Of a DNA stretch of 64,000 nt, positions 37,401 through 50,126 are shown piece after piece. Source of the stretch: Moringa oleifera. Taxonomy: Eukaryota; Streptophyta; Magnoliopsida; Brassicales; Moringaceae. A model generated the notes under the pieces. The model did not search any database. It was given only the letters and a program-made list of their open reading frames with translations, and had not been told where the DNA came from. Location of the stretch: contig JAJFZO010000447.1 of assembly GCA_021397835.1 (NCBI GenBank), positions 620,001-684,000 on the forward strand, in the 5' to 3' direction. Position numbers and translations under genes: made by a program. Within the stretch, counting starts at the first letter, position 1. Every line of letters starts with the position of its first letter.

Positions 37401-39217
37401 GATGTTTGTTGCTCGTTAAAGTTATGGGCCTGATGGTATACAGTCACTTTTCAACAAAAAGTTATACATTCTAGTAAAAATTCAACAGTTGAAGGCCATA
37501 AGAATCTTTAGAGTATTCCTTTTCTCACCAACATATTAATCTTAAAATGGTAGATGACATGTCAAGTCTATGGGCTAGATGAAAGTAGAACCTAAAGTTT
37601 TCTGGTCTCTGGTGTATCATTCATTGCATCTGTTTTCACTTTCTGTGGACCTCTTTTAAACTCTATATGAGGTATATATTAGTCATTAGTTCCTTATTTA
37701 ATTTCTTCTTTCTTGCTGGTTCTTGTTCTCCTTTTGTTTGTTAAGGTTACTATCTCTTTTGTTGAAGTCTATTAATGCATCCATTACTTGTCAAAGGACA
37801 TTTGGGTCCCCCGTTTTTTTTGGGGGGTATGTGTGTATTATCAGAAACGAAATTAGATCTATATTAACTAGAAAGGCAACAAGGGGGTGCTGCACATTTA
37901 CATAATAGTTAGGATCTCTGGGTCTTTTGTGACATTTATTTCTTATAGGAACGAAAGAAAAGATGGAACTGTTTGGTTCATCTTTCAGGAATAGATACAC
38001 ATGCCAGTTGCATTCAGCTATTGGATTCGTTTTGAAAAAGAAATTGACGTAGTCAAGTTTGTGCATGAGTTCATGTAGAACAGTTTCCTTTCAATGAGAT
38101 AATAAACAGTTAATCAGTTGCTTTGAAGCAGATACTGAAGAAAATATGTGATCACCCGCTTCTCTTGACAAAGAGGGCAGCTGAAGATGTATTAGAAGGA
38201 ATGGATTCTACTGACTCAATGCTGAATCCAGAAGAAGTTGGCATGGCAGAAAAATTGGCAATGCACATTGCTGATATCGCTGAGACGGATGATTTTCAGG
38301 AGCAGCAGGACAGGGTTTCATGCAAACTCTCTTTCATATTGTCGCTATTGGTTAGGAATGCCACCGATTTACCTTTTCATGTCAATGATATTTTATTTGA
38401 TTCAAGAGTGTAACTGAGGCTGTTTCACAGGGTAATTTGATTCCAGAAGGTCATCATGTTCTTATCTTTTCACAAACTCGCAAAATGCTTAACCTCATCC
38501 AGGTTAGTTCTAAACTGTGACTTCTTGCTTCTGATATTCTAAAGCAGTACAGCTTCTGGCTACTTAACTTTCCAAGCTTTTTCATGGCTCGAGCTGAATT
38601 TTTAAGAAAATCAGAAAGCTTAATATATTAATCCAGAATTGCTTTGGTTACAAAAATTGACCCCTTCATCAAATTTTCATCGTCAGTTCGACAAGCGATC
38701 TAGTATATTTTAGGCCCTTTTATCTTGCAGAATGCTTCAGCTTATCAATGGTTGGTTTTCTATACTATTGTTGATTAAATACCGATTCAATGCATGATTC
38801 ATATAGACTTTTGAATGTATCAAGATTCTACTTTAGCTTAATGTTAAAACCTTAACTTTACTTGTTCAGAAAGTTCACTAGACAGTGCTAGGTGGTGGAA
38901 CAAGATTCTGAAAGGAGTATCATGGAGTTGTCGTCTCTTTGTTTGAATACTCTGGGGGCCTTTTAATTAACTTGAAAGCAAAGACATGTCACTAACCTGT
39001 TTCTACTTATAAGGCAGTTGTTTTGAGCTGGTGTCATTTTGTTCCAAATCATAATTATTTTTCTTGGGCTTAAATGTCATGTGGCCACTTGTTTCTGTGC
39101 TCTCAGATGGTGGATACTTTTCATGATTTTATGTATGCGTACAATATATATATATATGAATATGTAGGTTGTTAGTTTATTATTCAACTCTTGTAATATA
39201 TTAATATAATTGGTGAG

Positions 39218-39258
<41 letters not shown>

Positions 39259-42200
39259 CTCTCAAGTCTTCTTCGCCATGTTTATTTTGGAAACTTCGCT
39301 TTAATATTTACAGCATTGTATACTTTCATCTTATCGTTTCTCTTTCTTTTCTTTCTTTTCCGTAACAAATTTCAGCGTTATCCTCGTCACTGCCTCTCTC
39401 TCTCTATATTACTAGTGTTTTTCTTTTTGACTTTATTATTATTACTTAATTAGGGCCAAAAACCTAGCAGTGGCATAATGGTGGATTGTACTGTGATATT
39501 ATGCTGAGGTTCTATATTTGTTGATTCAAATTTATCATAGTTAGTAATAGCCATGTTTGAAAAACCAGACCAAATCAGCCAATTCGATTGGCAAACCAGT
39601 CTACTATTAAGTCCAGTTTATGATTTGAAACAAGATGAAAATCAGACTGCCAAGCTATCAATTTCACCAGAAAACTGACTGGTCTCGTTTTGGAAAAACA
39701 ATTGCTAAAAAGGTTGAGTTTTAGTTAAGATGACCTTTCTTGCATAGGATATGGTGCAAATTTGCTCTGAAAAAAATAAGAACTCAAGAAAAAGTACTAG
39801 AAACTAAGGATTTGACTCTTTTGTCCTTCTCTGTCGCTCCTACTTCACCGCTCCTCCCATCATGGCACTGCTCCCTTCTGTTGCATGGCCGCTCCCTTTC
39901 TCTGCATGATCCCTCTTGTAGGATGACACCCCTACTTGTATGATACATTAGTTATCGTATCATCACTAATTCAACATCTGGTTTGACGCTGCTGAACCTC
40001 TCCCTACTCTAGTTCAGTGACTGCTCCAGTTTTTTGAACATTGAATAAAAGTTCCTAAAATAAAAAGAAAAAAGCCACACAAACATTGTAAGCAATTAAG
40101 TTTCCTATCTTTGAACGCCAATAAACTTAGGCAATTCTGAAGCATCCTAACTTTGTTAGAGTTTCCAAATTCCTTCAAATACTGTGAATGATTTTCATGT
40201 AATTGTACAATTGATGTTCTAATTGGGATTACTTAGATTTTTTAGAAATTCTTTCCTCTAAAAAACTAAGGACACATGTCTATGGAAGGTAACTCCTTGG
40301 TGCCATGTATATATAATGTATAAATACGTACTTTTTTCCAATAAGAAAATGGATTTTAATTGAAATAGGATTTTGTTAAAATGGATTTAGTTGAAGTAGT
40401 GTTTTAAGTTCGATGTGAATGAAACTAGTTGTGTTCAATGATTTTGCTTGTTGTATGTTTCTCCTTGACTTGGAATTTCTATATCTTAGGCTTTGGTGGG
40501 GAGATTAATTCATGATGAACTATGGTATATTCTAGGAATCCCTCATATCCAATGGCTACAAGTTCGTACGCATTGATGGTACCACTAAAGCTACTGACAG
40601 ATTGAATATTGTTACCGTAAGTTTTATCCAAGATCAAAGTGGTAAGACAAAATATGCACTAGTATTTTTGAAAATATGGGCTTCATGTTCCTTCTTATTT
40701 TCAGGATTTCCAAGAAGGCAATGTGGCCCCTATATTTCTTCTGACTTCTCAAGTTGGTGGTCTTGGCCTCACACTTACAAAAGCAGACCGTGTGATTGTG
40801 GTTGATCCTGCTTGGAATCCAAGGTGTTTCCTTTTGTTTTTTGTTTTCTTTGGACTAATGAAATTTGTTTTAAACAGTCTATTGAATGACTTTTATGTTA
40901 GTTGGTTTTCATGCCTTCCATCAATTATAGTTCCTTTGTTGGATTCTGTATGTGCTTTACCTTTTTAGAGCTTAGATTTTGGCTTATTGTTCTTTCCTAT
41001 TTCTGTTTCTCTTCAATATAATGTTCTTTCAAATATTTATATTAAAAGTAAAAGCTTTGAAATCTTTTCTTCAATGAGAGGAATGGATCGAAACAACTTT
41101 GGTGCCATTCTTCTATTGAATATTAACAGGAAGGAGATATCCTGGAATAGTTCTGTTAGAAGTCAGATGCAGTGTCTGCAACCTTGCTTATCACTGGTAG
41201 TTAGTTTTGTTAATTTCCAGTAAATTCTTGCTGTTGTTATTTCTGCTCAACTGTTGGTTTATTATTGACTTAAGTGAAATATGGTTGTTCTATGATGGTC
41301 TGATTTTATGTCCAGATTCTTGGTTGTTTAACATTTTAATGCATTTCTATTTCTACAACACATCATTTTTTGGTGTCACTTGGCCCATGGAGCTCCTTTT
41401 TCTGTAGTTCTGACAAATTGTGGATAGTCTCTCTCTTTCACATTCCTGATTCCTGGACATAATCTTCAATCAGCAAAACCAATATCATACCTGTTGCATA
41501 GTTATCATTTCTTCTGTTCTGCTTGCCGATTGCTCTCAGTTTAAGCCAGTGAAGTTGCACAAAACTGTAGTGCTTTGGATTGCATTGCATATTTTAGTTC
41601 TTCAATGTGAATATGCATTGCTGTACCATTTAGTCTACTTTTCATGTTGTATACAACTATGCAGCTAAAGAAAGTCATGGTTTATTATGAATGTCTTTTG
41701 CTTGATTGTGTGTTTACTGTGGATGATTATTGTGTAATTTGATGGGTGATGTCTTTTCAGTACGGATAACCAAAGTGTTGATCGAGCATATAGAATTGGG
41801 CAGAAGAAGGACGTTATTGTGTACAGACTAATGACAAGTGGAACTGTTGAAGAAAAGATATATAGAAAACAGGTTTGAAATGTTCCCTCCTTTTGTTACA
41901 TTCTAGTGGAATGACAATTACATCATAACATTACCCAGATACTGATGAGCTAGCAGGCTAAGATTCATGTATTCTTTGCAAGTAGGTAAAGCACGTTTTG
42001 TGTGTGTGCGTGTGCATCTTGGGGAAGGGGGAGAAAGATCAAATAGTCAATACTTAGTTATCATGGTTGTCAACTGGGTGACCTGGGTTGACTGGGACCA
42101 GAACGTCATGGTCCAAGTCTGGCTGGGTCCAGCTCATTGGACCTTTCACCAGCTCACTGGGCCACGCTGCATAAGAAAGGAGAACCAATGGTCTTAAATC

Positions 42201-45200
42201 AATGGGCTTGGCGTTATCTGCCTTGAAAATCTGGGTCATCTAGCTTTTTTTCTTAAATAAATTTACAAGGTAAATAAGAAAGAAAAAAATGTAAGTTAAC
42301 AAAAAACTAAAACATACACTAAATTTAAAATGAAACTCTTGAATGTATTTATTGAAATATAAGAAGAAACAATTATATTGAAAACAACTTTTTCTTAATT
42401 TCTCCCAACTAGTGGGCCAAATGGACCAGCCAGCAAGGTGGTCCTGTTGGCCTGCATGTCAACCCAAACTGGCTGGCCTGTTAGGTCAGCCTGCTTGAAA
42501 AATCGGTCGAGGTCTGGCTCATCTTTGGAGGGTTGAACAGATCTGGCCTGTTTCAGGATTGAGTGGGCTAAAAGCCTGCTAGGCAGAGCTGCAGGCTGCC
42601 AGCTGTTTGATGGCAGTGACCTAGTTATGACCCTGGTGAGCCAGGATCCCAGGGGAGTAGTATTTCAGAGCCAATTCATTTGCTATCAAATGCTTTATGG
42701 AAATATTTAATAATTGAGATCTGTTAAGTATTTGTGTATCTTCAATACTTCCAATTAATTAAATATTAGAATTTGGGTGACATATCGAGACCCATTTTTT
42801 TGGCACATTTAGATGTATTCTTTGTGGTTTTCTCTGATATGCTTCTTTACCTGTTTGTTTTGCATGTTTAATAATGTAATTTCAACAATTAAGTTATTCG
42901 CATGATGTTGTTATCTTGGCTGTTAAACCGTCTGGTATAGATATTCAAGGGTGGATTGTTCAAAACTGCAACCGAGCACAAAGAACAGATACGTTATTTC
43001 ACCCAACAGGTGTCCTCTCAACTAAGTAAACCTTGCTTCATTGGTGACATATTTCTCTACATATGCTATATTAGGTGTTTGCTCTACTTAATTTCTCATT
43101 GATCATATCAGGATCTTCGGGAGCTTTTCAGTCTCCCAAAACAAGGCTTTGACATTTCAGTCACACAGCAGCAATTGCATAAAGAGCATGACCAACAGCA
43201 CAAAATGTAAATTTCCTATGGTTTCATTTTATTCCATCGATAATTGTTTATTCTATTTTCAAAGAATTATTTACTGAGCCTGACCAAGCTGCAAGATTTC
43301 CATTCTTCTTAAGGATAATAAATTTGACTGACTGGCAGTACAGTAAATTTTGTGGGATCTCTATATTTTGCTTGTTGTAGTGTCAACTAGCACATCTGTC
43401 ACCCAGAATTATTTATTTTGTTGGATTATGACCATTAGTGATAATATCTTGGATTTACTCGTTGCCTTGAATATTCTTACAATTTTCCTTTGTATTCTTT
43501 ATTCTTCTAATTGATGATATATCATTTTATCAAATAAGATGCAAAGTTCACAGATATGCAGACTTGGATGCATGTCCTTGGGCAACGTCTTATCCCACAT
43601 ACATTTTACAGAATGACCGCAAATTAGATTTGCATATGCAGTATGCTTGTTCAATTCTGCATTATATAAAAATTTATTTTATATATATATATATATATAT
43701 TAGAGAGAGAGAGAGAGAGAGAATTGTAAAAATCATCTCAGTATGGTCAAGGCAATTTTCTCCTTGCAGGGATGAGGCTCTGGGAGCTCATGTAAGATTT
43801 CTGGAAGCTCTAGGTATAGCAGGAGTTAGTCACCACAGTTTACTCTTCTCCAAGACTTCTCCTGTACAAGTTGTACCGGAAGAAGAAGAGATAAGGTGAA
43901 ACCTTTATCTTTTTAATGTTTGTTTTAGTGCTCATAAACTAGCCATTTGATGTAACATCTCTGTAAATACTAATGGTGCTTATTCTGTCCAATGTGTTTG
44001 ACATCCAAGTGTCTGTTTTTACCATTTCTTGTGCATAAATTTAAATATTTCAGAATTTACACTAACTTCTAACTAGCGCTGCCCATATTTTCCAGTCACT
44101 GTTTTCAGCAAATTTGAAATCTGATTAAATTAATAAACAACAGAAATAAAGCACCGTTAACTTCAAGGCTTTTTTTAAATTTTTTTGTCTTTCTTCTGAG
44201 AAACCTATGTTAGTATATTATGAAATTGAAATTCTTAATTGCCACCTTCCTGAGGATTATCTTTTCTTATCTGTCCGAAACCTGGTCTAAATTGTTCCTT
44301 AATTGTATGTCCAGGAAGAGAGGAACTTCATTTGTTGGACATGCATCATCAAGTTCTCCACTTGAACGTAGTGTTGATGGGTATTGCTACGAAGGACCAT
44401 CACATTTCTTTAACAAACACATTTATCCAAATACATGGCAAAGTGTATTAATATGCAAGAATGTATTGACAGGGCTGAGCACGCTTTCAATCCAAAGGAT
44501 GTGAAACTGAACCAGAAAGCTTCTTCTCCAGTTACTCCTGGTGAATTGACAGAGAGTGAAATTAAAGAGAGGATAATTCGGTTATCACGAATTTTTGCAA
44601 ACAAGGTATGGTTCCTTTTAAATGAGCACATGAAGTCAAATGCCAAAATTGGTTAATAACCTGTTGTTTTAGAAGAACTGATGAGATTTCTGGTTTCAAA
44701 ATGAGTTGTTAGCAACAGATGTAAGCTTGCTATATTATGGCTTGCACAGAGACAAGGGTCATGTTTTGGCATGTCTTTTACCATGTGTTGGACCCAAGTG
44801 TCACGAGAAATGTAGCTGAAGAGACAGCTATATATGGGTGTTTATGATTTGCTCTGAGTAGACAAATAATTTGTTGAGTGTATATTATAATTTATATGTG
44901 TTTCTATCCAAAAAAGAAAAAAAAAATTAGTATATTTAGAAAAATCCATGATACTTCCATAATTCTACAAGCTCTTGAGACATGGCATGCTGTTATGTAA
45001 TGATTGTTTGTACTCTGGATACTTTTTGTGCTAGTCAATCTTGGCTTTGGGCAGTTATGATTGATGCCTTTCTAGAGTTAGGTCAGTGTTGGGGCTGGAA
45101 ACTCTCAGTTTGATTCAAATTTGTGCTGGGTAAGGGTTGTAGAATTTTTAACGGTAATGTCACTAAAAGACCTATCAACCTAAGTTCCATTATTTTCTTC

Positions 45201-47532
45201 TCTGCATATTTTACATACATATATTGCATTTTTAGGTGTTTGTAGGTTTACAGCGTTCAGTGGCTGTAACTTAATAAGAAAATGCTTAGAGTGTTAAGTT
45301 ATTTATGTAACCATATCTTGCATATAAAATGAACAAGAATGACATCTTTAGCAACAAGAATGCTAATATTAGATCTTTGGTTGTTGTTTTTTTTTTTTCC
45401 CCTCTTTCTTTTTGTAAGATACTTTCAAGATTCTTATTTGTCCAACTTCTGTGGTTTTTAAGGATCATTTGACCCAACTGAACCTTCCTCTATTTAACGT
45501 GACCTATTTGCCAACTTGGACCAAACTCGCGCTCCAAAAAGGTTTCAAAAGCTTGGTTATAGTTGATTTTCACAGTTTGTATAACGATTTAGGTTGACCT
45601 CTAACCTCCCAACCCAACACTTCACACCCTAGTTTGAGTGGTGTCATGTTCTCTGGTCTCATCCATCAAACTTTTCAATTCAATAAGTGTAAAAAAAGAA
45701 ATAGCTGCGGAGTATTTTGAGTTGGGCTTTCATGACTGTTAAAGGATTTCTAGTCAAGTCCATTTTTTCAGCATATTCTATAGAAACCCAAATCAGAGCA
45801 TATTCTATTAGAGATTGGAAAAAGCATTAAGCACCTAATTCTATTTTTCAAATTTGAAAACTACAAAATTATTCATTTAAACAATATAAAAACTAGATTG
45901 CCATGCTTGGGATCGAGCCTACTAATTCTTTTTACTTAACACCATTGAACCTGAATTTGAGACTTCTCTTGTGTGCAAAGCTGATACATTTTCCTGTGAG
46001 ATGGAAAACCTAGAAACCAAGGATAGAGGTAAGGAAACTGTTGTTGCCAATTAGTTATCATTTGATTGTTGTCAACCTGGTATCTTTACCAGTCAACCTT
46101 CTCTGCTTTTGATGGGAGAGAAGCATCTAGAAAATGAAGACATCTAAATTACAGAAAGCAAGTTAAAGGTCTATGAACCAATTTAACATTGTTATGCATG
46201 AAGTTACGTAACTGATGCTAGCCTAGTTTTCATTGCTTAGTGGAATGTTGGGAGGACTGCTGCTGAAGACCTATTTAGGGATAGATGATTTAAGAACACT
46301 GCACAGTGCACAGTACAGTGATTGTGATTTTGATATAATATTATTAGCAATTGTAATGAAGTCATGGACTTGACGTAGTTTTCTTATTTGGGTTTGATCT
46401 TGGTACTTCCTATAAGCACCTAATTAGGTTTTGAGACAGTGACGCAGAATAATAATATTGCAGACTTTGGAACTCTCTCTCTCTGTCTCTGATCCTCTTT
46501 TTTGTGCCACTTCCCCTCTCTTCACTTCTACTTGTTCATATTCTCTCCTCTCCTCTTTCTTTCTCTTTGCTATTGTATTGTGGAACCGTTGTGCTTGTGT
46601 TCTAAATCAGTGTGAAAAAGGACTTGCATAGTGATAATGAAGTCAAAAAAAAAGGGGGGAAAAATCAACCAAAACTAAAAGATAAAGAGTTTCCTCTATC
46701 TAGCTTTCTCTGCAAGCCACATTAGAGCTAGGCTGGGTTGGACTGTTCTCAACTTTGTTGGTCCTAGCTTATCAATATATATTTTTATTATTTGCTCTGT
46801 CCGAATATTTCTTGCCGTCATTTATCTTGATAATTTTTCTCCAATTCTTGATATCTTTCGTGTTTTGAAATCAAGTATCCTTTTGAGTTATTTCACATTG
46901 GCAATCTTTGGTTTACTTTAGTCCTCTTTAAGTTATCTATTTAATCAAATTACCTGTCCGCTGGCATTGCACCATGACTAGACCACCTTTCACTTTAACT
47001 TATCCCTTATGCCTATGTTTGCGGTTACTCATTCTTTCTATTAGTATTGTTATTATTATCATTTCATTTCAGCTGAAAGTGCCAGATCGAATTTCAATTT
47101 CATAAAGCTGTCTGGTTCAACCTGCTTTATTCTAGTCTAAAAGTTATCGATACAGAGTACAAGCTGCTCAAACTTGTGAAACTGATAATACCATTTGAGC
47201 AACTAAACATTTGTATTGTGAGTTCTTGTTGGAAATTGAGCAAGATTTGTTGGTTCAAGCTCATCTCCATTCACTTTTGGAGGCTGTATTACCTGTATGA
47301 TGATGTTAGCTTATCGTTCCATGGCCGTGGTTTGTTAATACTCATTTCTTTTTCCCATTATTGTCCACAGGTTACAGTGTCAAGATTGCCCGATAAGGGA
47401 GCAAAACTACAAAAGCAGATTGCTGATTTGAATTCAGAGCTTGAAAAGATCAGGATGGCTAAAAGCACAGAGGCAGAAGTAATTGATTTGGATGACCTAG
47501 CTGGGGAATTTGGAAGAACATTGAATGTATAG
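31404..47532 (+). CDS. CHR24: CHR24-like SNF2-family chromatin-remodeling ATPase (ERCC6-like group), 22 exons, 1130 residues
   Basis: Exons: 31404-31503, 31597-31746, 32360-33465, 33553-33683, 33881-33935, 34441-34569, 36029-36136, 36279-36334, 36415-36505, 36947-37081, 37175-37252, 38132-38350, 38431-38502, 40536-40616, 40705-40823, 41761-41872, 42941-43009, 43112-43206, 43770-43895, 44315-44380, 44473-44605, 47371-47532. All junctions are GT-AG and keep the frame. The protein is a nuclear DNA-dependent ATPase expected to move or remodel nucleosomes. Helicase motifs: [10 protein letters not shown] (442-450); II, DEGH (556-559, split by intron 6); [11 protein letters not shown] (584-591); the VLIFSQTRK stretch near 798-806; [11 protein letters not shown] (about 852); [13 protein letters not shown] (about 881-891). 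Residues 84-400 are acidic and poorly conserved; the C-terminus has a short charged coiled coil. No stop or frame break was found. The match to Arabidopsis CHR24 (At5g63950) is from memory, over the whole length. Confidence 0.92.
39224..39264. repeat. (CT)n microsatellite in intron 13 of the CHR24-like gene
   Basis: About twenty CT units with one CG interruption. A shorter CT run follows near 39394-39407. Confidence 0.9.
39552..40043. mobile_element. Possible small non-autonomous DNA transposon in intron 13
   Basis: About 490 bp, richer in GC than the rest of the intron. Its ends look like imperfect inverted repeats: CATGTTTGAAAAACCAGACC on the left and, as complement, CAATGTTCAAAAAACTGGAG on the right. 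Inside, the left part is full of GACCA/TGGTC-like words. No coding capacity. The pairing is by eye and modest. Confidence 0.3.
42059..42630. mobile_element. Possible small non-autonomous DNA transposon in intron 16
   Basis: About 570 bp of GC-rich sequence in an AT-rich intron, packed with GGGTC/GACCTGG-type words. The left end, GGTTGTCAACTGGGTGACC, resembles the complement of the right end, GGGTCATAACTAGGTCACTG. Repeats of this GACCTGGGTTGAC style are common in plant genomes. No open frame of note. Confidence 0.35.
43681..43722. repeat. (AT)n-(AG)n compound microsatellite in intron 18
   Basis: About ten AT units followed directly by about ten AG units, 48 bases upstream of exon 19 of the CHR24-like gene. 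Confidence 0.9.
44606..47370. other. Intron 21 of the CHR24-like gene (2.8 kb)
   Basis: This is the largest intron of the gene. I see AT-rich DNA, a poly-T run near 45388 and CT-rich stretches near 46475-46570, but no coding remnant. It separates exon 21 from the last exon, which encodes the C-terminal 53 residues. Confidence 0.6.
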
Positions 47533-49910
47533 ATCATCACGGCTGAATGATCTTTGTTTATTGGACTAACAATATAATGTATAAAACTGTTGTGGACAGA
47601 GTGATACTGGGCTTCTCTGGATTGGTCAAATCATATTCACCCTTCCAGTTTCTTTCAAAAAGCAACAAATGAGACTGCACCGAATTTACTTCCAGAACCT
47701 ATGTTCTTACTTCAGTGGTCAATATTCCTAATTGGCTCTTGTGAAGGCTAGTAATTTCAACTGGGTTGGTACTTGCAGCCTGTTATTTTGTGATACTTAT
47801 TATAAAAATGGCAATTTCTCAAAGTAGCCAGTTTTATTATATTTTTCTTTTCTATTTTGCCAGGCAGATTGTTGAAATCCATGAGGATTGAAGTTGAATT
47901 TGTGACTTTGTTTAAGTCTGTGTCTCTGCTTGCATATGTTATAGGGATTGTTCAATTAATTATGATTTTTATTTTAAAGGTCATCGTGGTAGGAGTTTTA
48001 CCAGTTGTGGCCGCATAAGACTCTGCAGACTGCCCTTCGCGATGTTCAACAGCAAATGCCATCTTCAGGCTCTTGCATACCACTTGAGAGTTTCCATGCA
48101 TCCTGAAAATGATCCATCTCAAAGTAGGTTAACAAATAGAAAAAACTTCTAAATCTTAAGCAAATAGTCCCTTAAAGGGCTTGAATTCAGAATTGCCATG
48201 ACAGATGAAGAGAAGTAACCTAGAAATCCTAGTGCTTACTGTTTTTGAATCTCTTTCTATTTTCTTAATCTCTTTTCTTCTCATTCACTTGTTTTGTTTA
48301 ATCTTTTTGCATCATCACTTTCCATTAGAAATTAGTTTGCTTTTATTTACTTCATCAATAAAATCAACAAGTTGGTCGCTATGACAAGCTTAGTATTTTG
48401 CACTGTTTAAGAGATTTCTGCCACTAAGAAAGTAAATCAATAGGTTTTGGCTCATTGGTTATATTATCAAGAAATGTTCACAAATATCAAAAGTGCTTCT
48501 TGATATTGGCTGAAGGTTGATTAATGTTTATTATTATTTACCTAATGTTACTTAACATTAACAAATATCAATTAATATTGCTTAACATCAATTACATAAA
48601 AGATAATGTTGATTAATGTGATTAATATAAACTAATATTTATATTTTTTTTTCAAAAATAGAAAATTTAATATAGATTTAAAAACAAGACAAGAAAAAGA
48701 AAATACTTCTATTTTCTTTTGTTTTAAATCCAAAACTTTCAATTGGATCAATTTTGTAAGCATATTTCTTATGTAATTATAATTTGAATTTCTCAACCCA
48801 TTAATTTTAATTCTTTTTTAAAAGATAAGTTATATTAATTATAAAAAATTTAAAAAAATGCATTGGTACAATAAGACGAGGCCTTTTAATATTCTCATCT
48901 CCCAAATCAGGCATCCATGTTTGAAAATAGGCACTCAAATATGATAGTTTATCAAATTTAAAGTCTTAGTTGCTAGGATCATTTATCAAGCACAACGAGT
49001 AGAAACTTTATAATCTTTAAAAGTAAGTAGTTTTGTTATTTATATGAATTATATTTTCTCAAAAGTTAAGTAGGTAGTGATGATTCTGACTATCGATGCA
49101 TTTTCGAAGTTGTGTTTTGTGTTCATAAATACTTTTGAATTTGTTGATTATTTTTTTAATACAAGAATTGTAGCAAAGTCACTACTAACTTGTGAAAACT
49201 CGTTAAAATACCCAATTTTTTAAGTTAATAAGAGTGATTGTTCTTATTGATTCCTATTAATTTGGTGGTTCATCAATTGTTTAATGATAGTGGATATTAG
49301 TTCAGTACTTCATTTTAATTAGCTATGTTATTAAGTAGTGTAATTAGGTATTTATGCATCATTTTTTTTTCCATTGGCATTGGGTATAAGTTTTTGTTGT
49401 TGCTCTGTCTTGCTTTAGAGTTAGGGTGGAGATGTTTTCTAAATTGAATGTCATGAGTCAAGTGTAGGTCACATTTTTCTTTTTGAGCACTTGTTAAGAA
49501 GGTAGATATTGTTCCTTTACCTTTAATGAACATAATACTACATGTTAAGATTGTGATATTTTTCTTTTGCATGTTATAAAAATAGACAACAGTTTCATCA
49601 TTGTAAGTTTTGCTCCAATCATTACTATTGGTTATTACTATTGATTTTCTCTCTTTTCATGCATATAAGACTAGAGCAAAAATGGTTATTACTTTTGGTT
49701 TTGGATGAAAGTGTATTCCTTGATAGAAAATCATTTTTTATGTTTGCTAGGAATAAGGTTCAAAATGCACTACATTGTAAGTACACGTGTAAACTTAAAC
49801 CAATTGGAAGTTAATGACTAAAATTGAAAAGGGAAAAAAGTTCAGGGTTTTTCTTTATAGTTTAAACAAAAATTTGTATTGATTATGTAAAGCATTAATT
49901 ACTCATTGAC
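47533..49910. other. 3' UTR of the CHR24-like gene and AT-rich intergenic DNA
   Basis: The first part is probably 3' UTR. Around 47980-48120 is a GC-richer stretch with a short open run that I cannot assign. Near 48505-48650 are overlapping short inverted repeats (such as TAATGTTACTTAACATTA). The rest is AT-rich without protein-like frames. Confidence 0.45.
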
Positions 49911-50126
49911 TAAAGAGTTTTAGAGAAAAATGCTTGACATATTAACAAAGGTGATGGTAGATATATGCAGAGTAAAGTGATGTGTAATGCTACTAATCAA
50001 AATAATAAATCAGTGACATCAATTTTGTTAATCTAACCTACATAATAGTAACTAATAAAAAAATCTTACTAATGTATTCTATACAAATAAATCTTTTTAA
50101 TAAACAGAAGATTAGATTGATTTTAT
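49911..50126 (-). repeat. 3' LTR of copia element 2
   Basis: About 216 bp. TAAAGAG, ATGCTTGACATATTAAC and GATTAGATTGATTTTAT align with the repeat at 54573-54766. The two differ at many sites. Confidence 0.6.
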
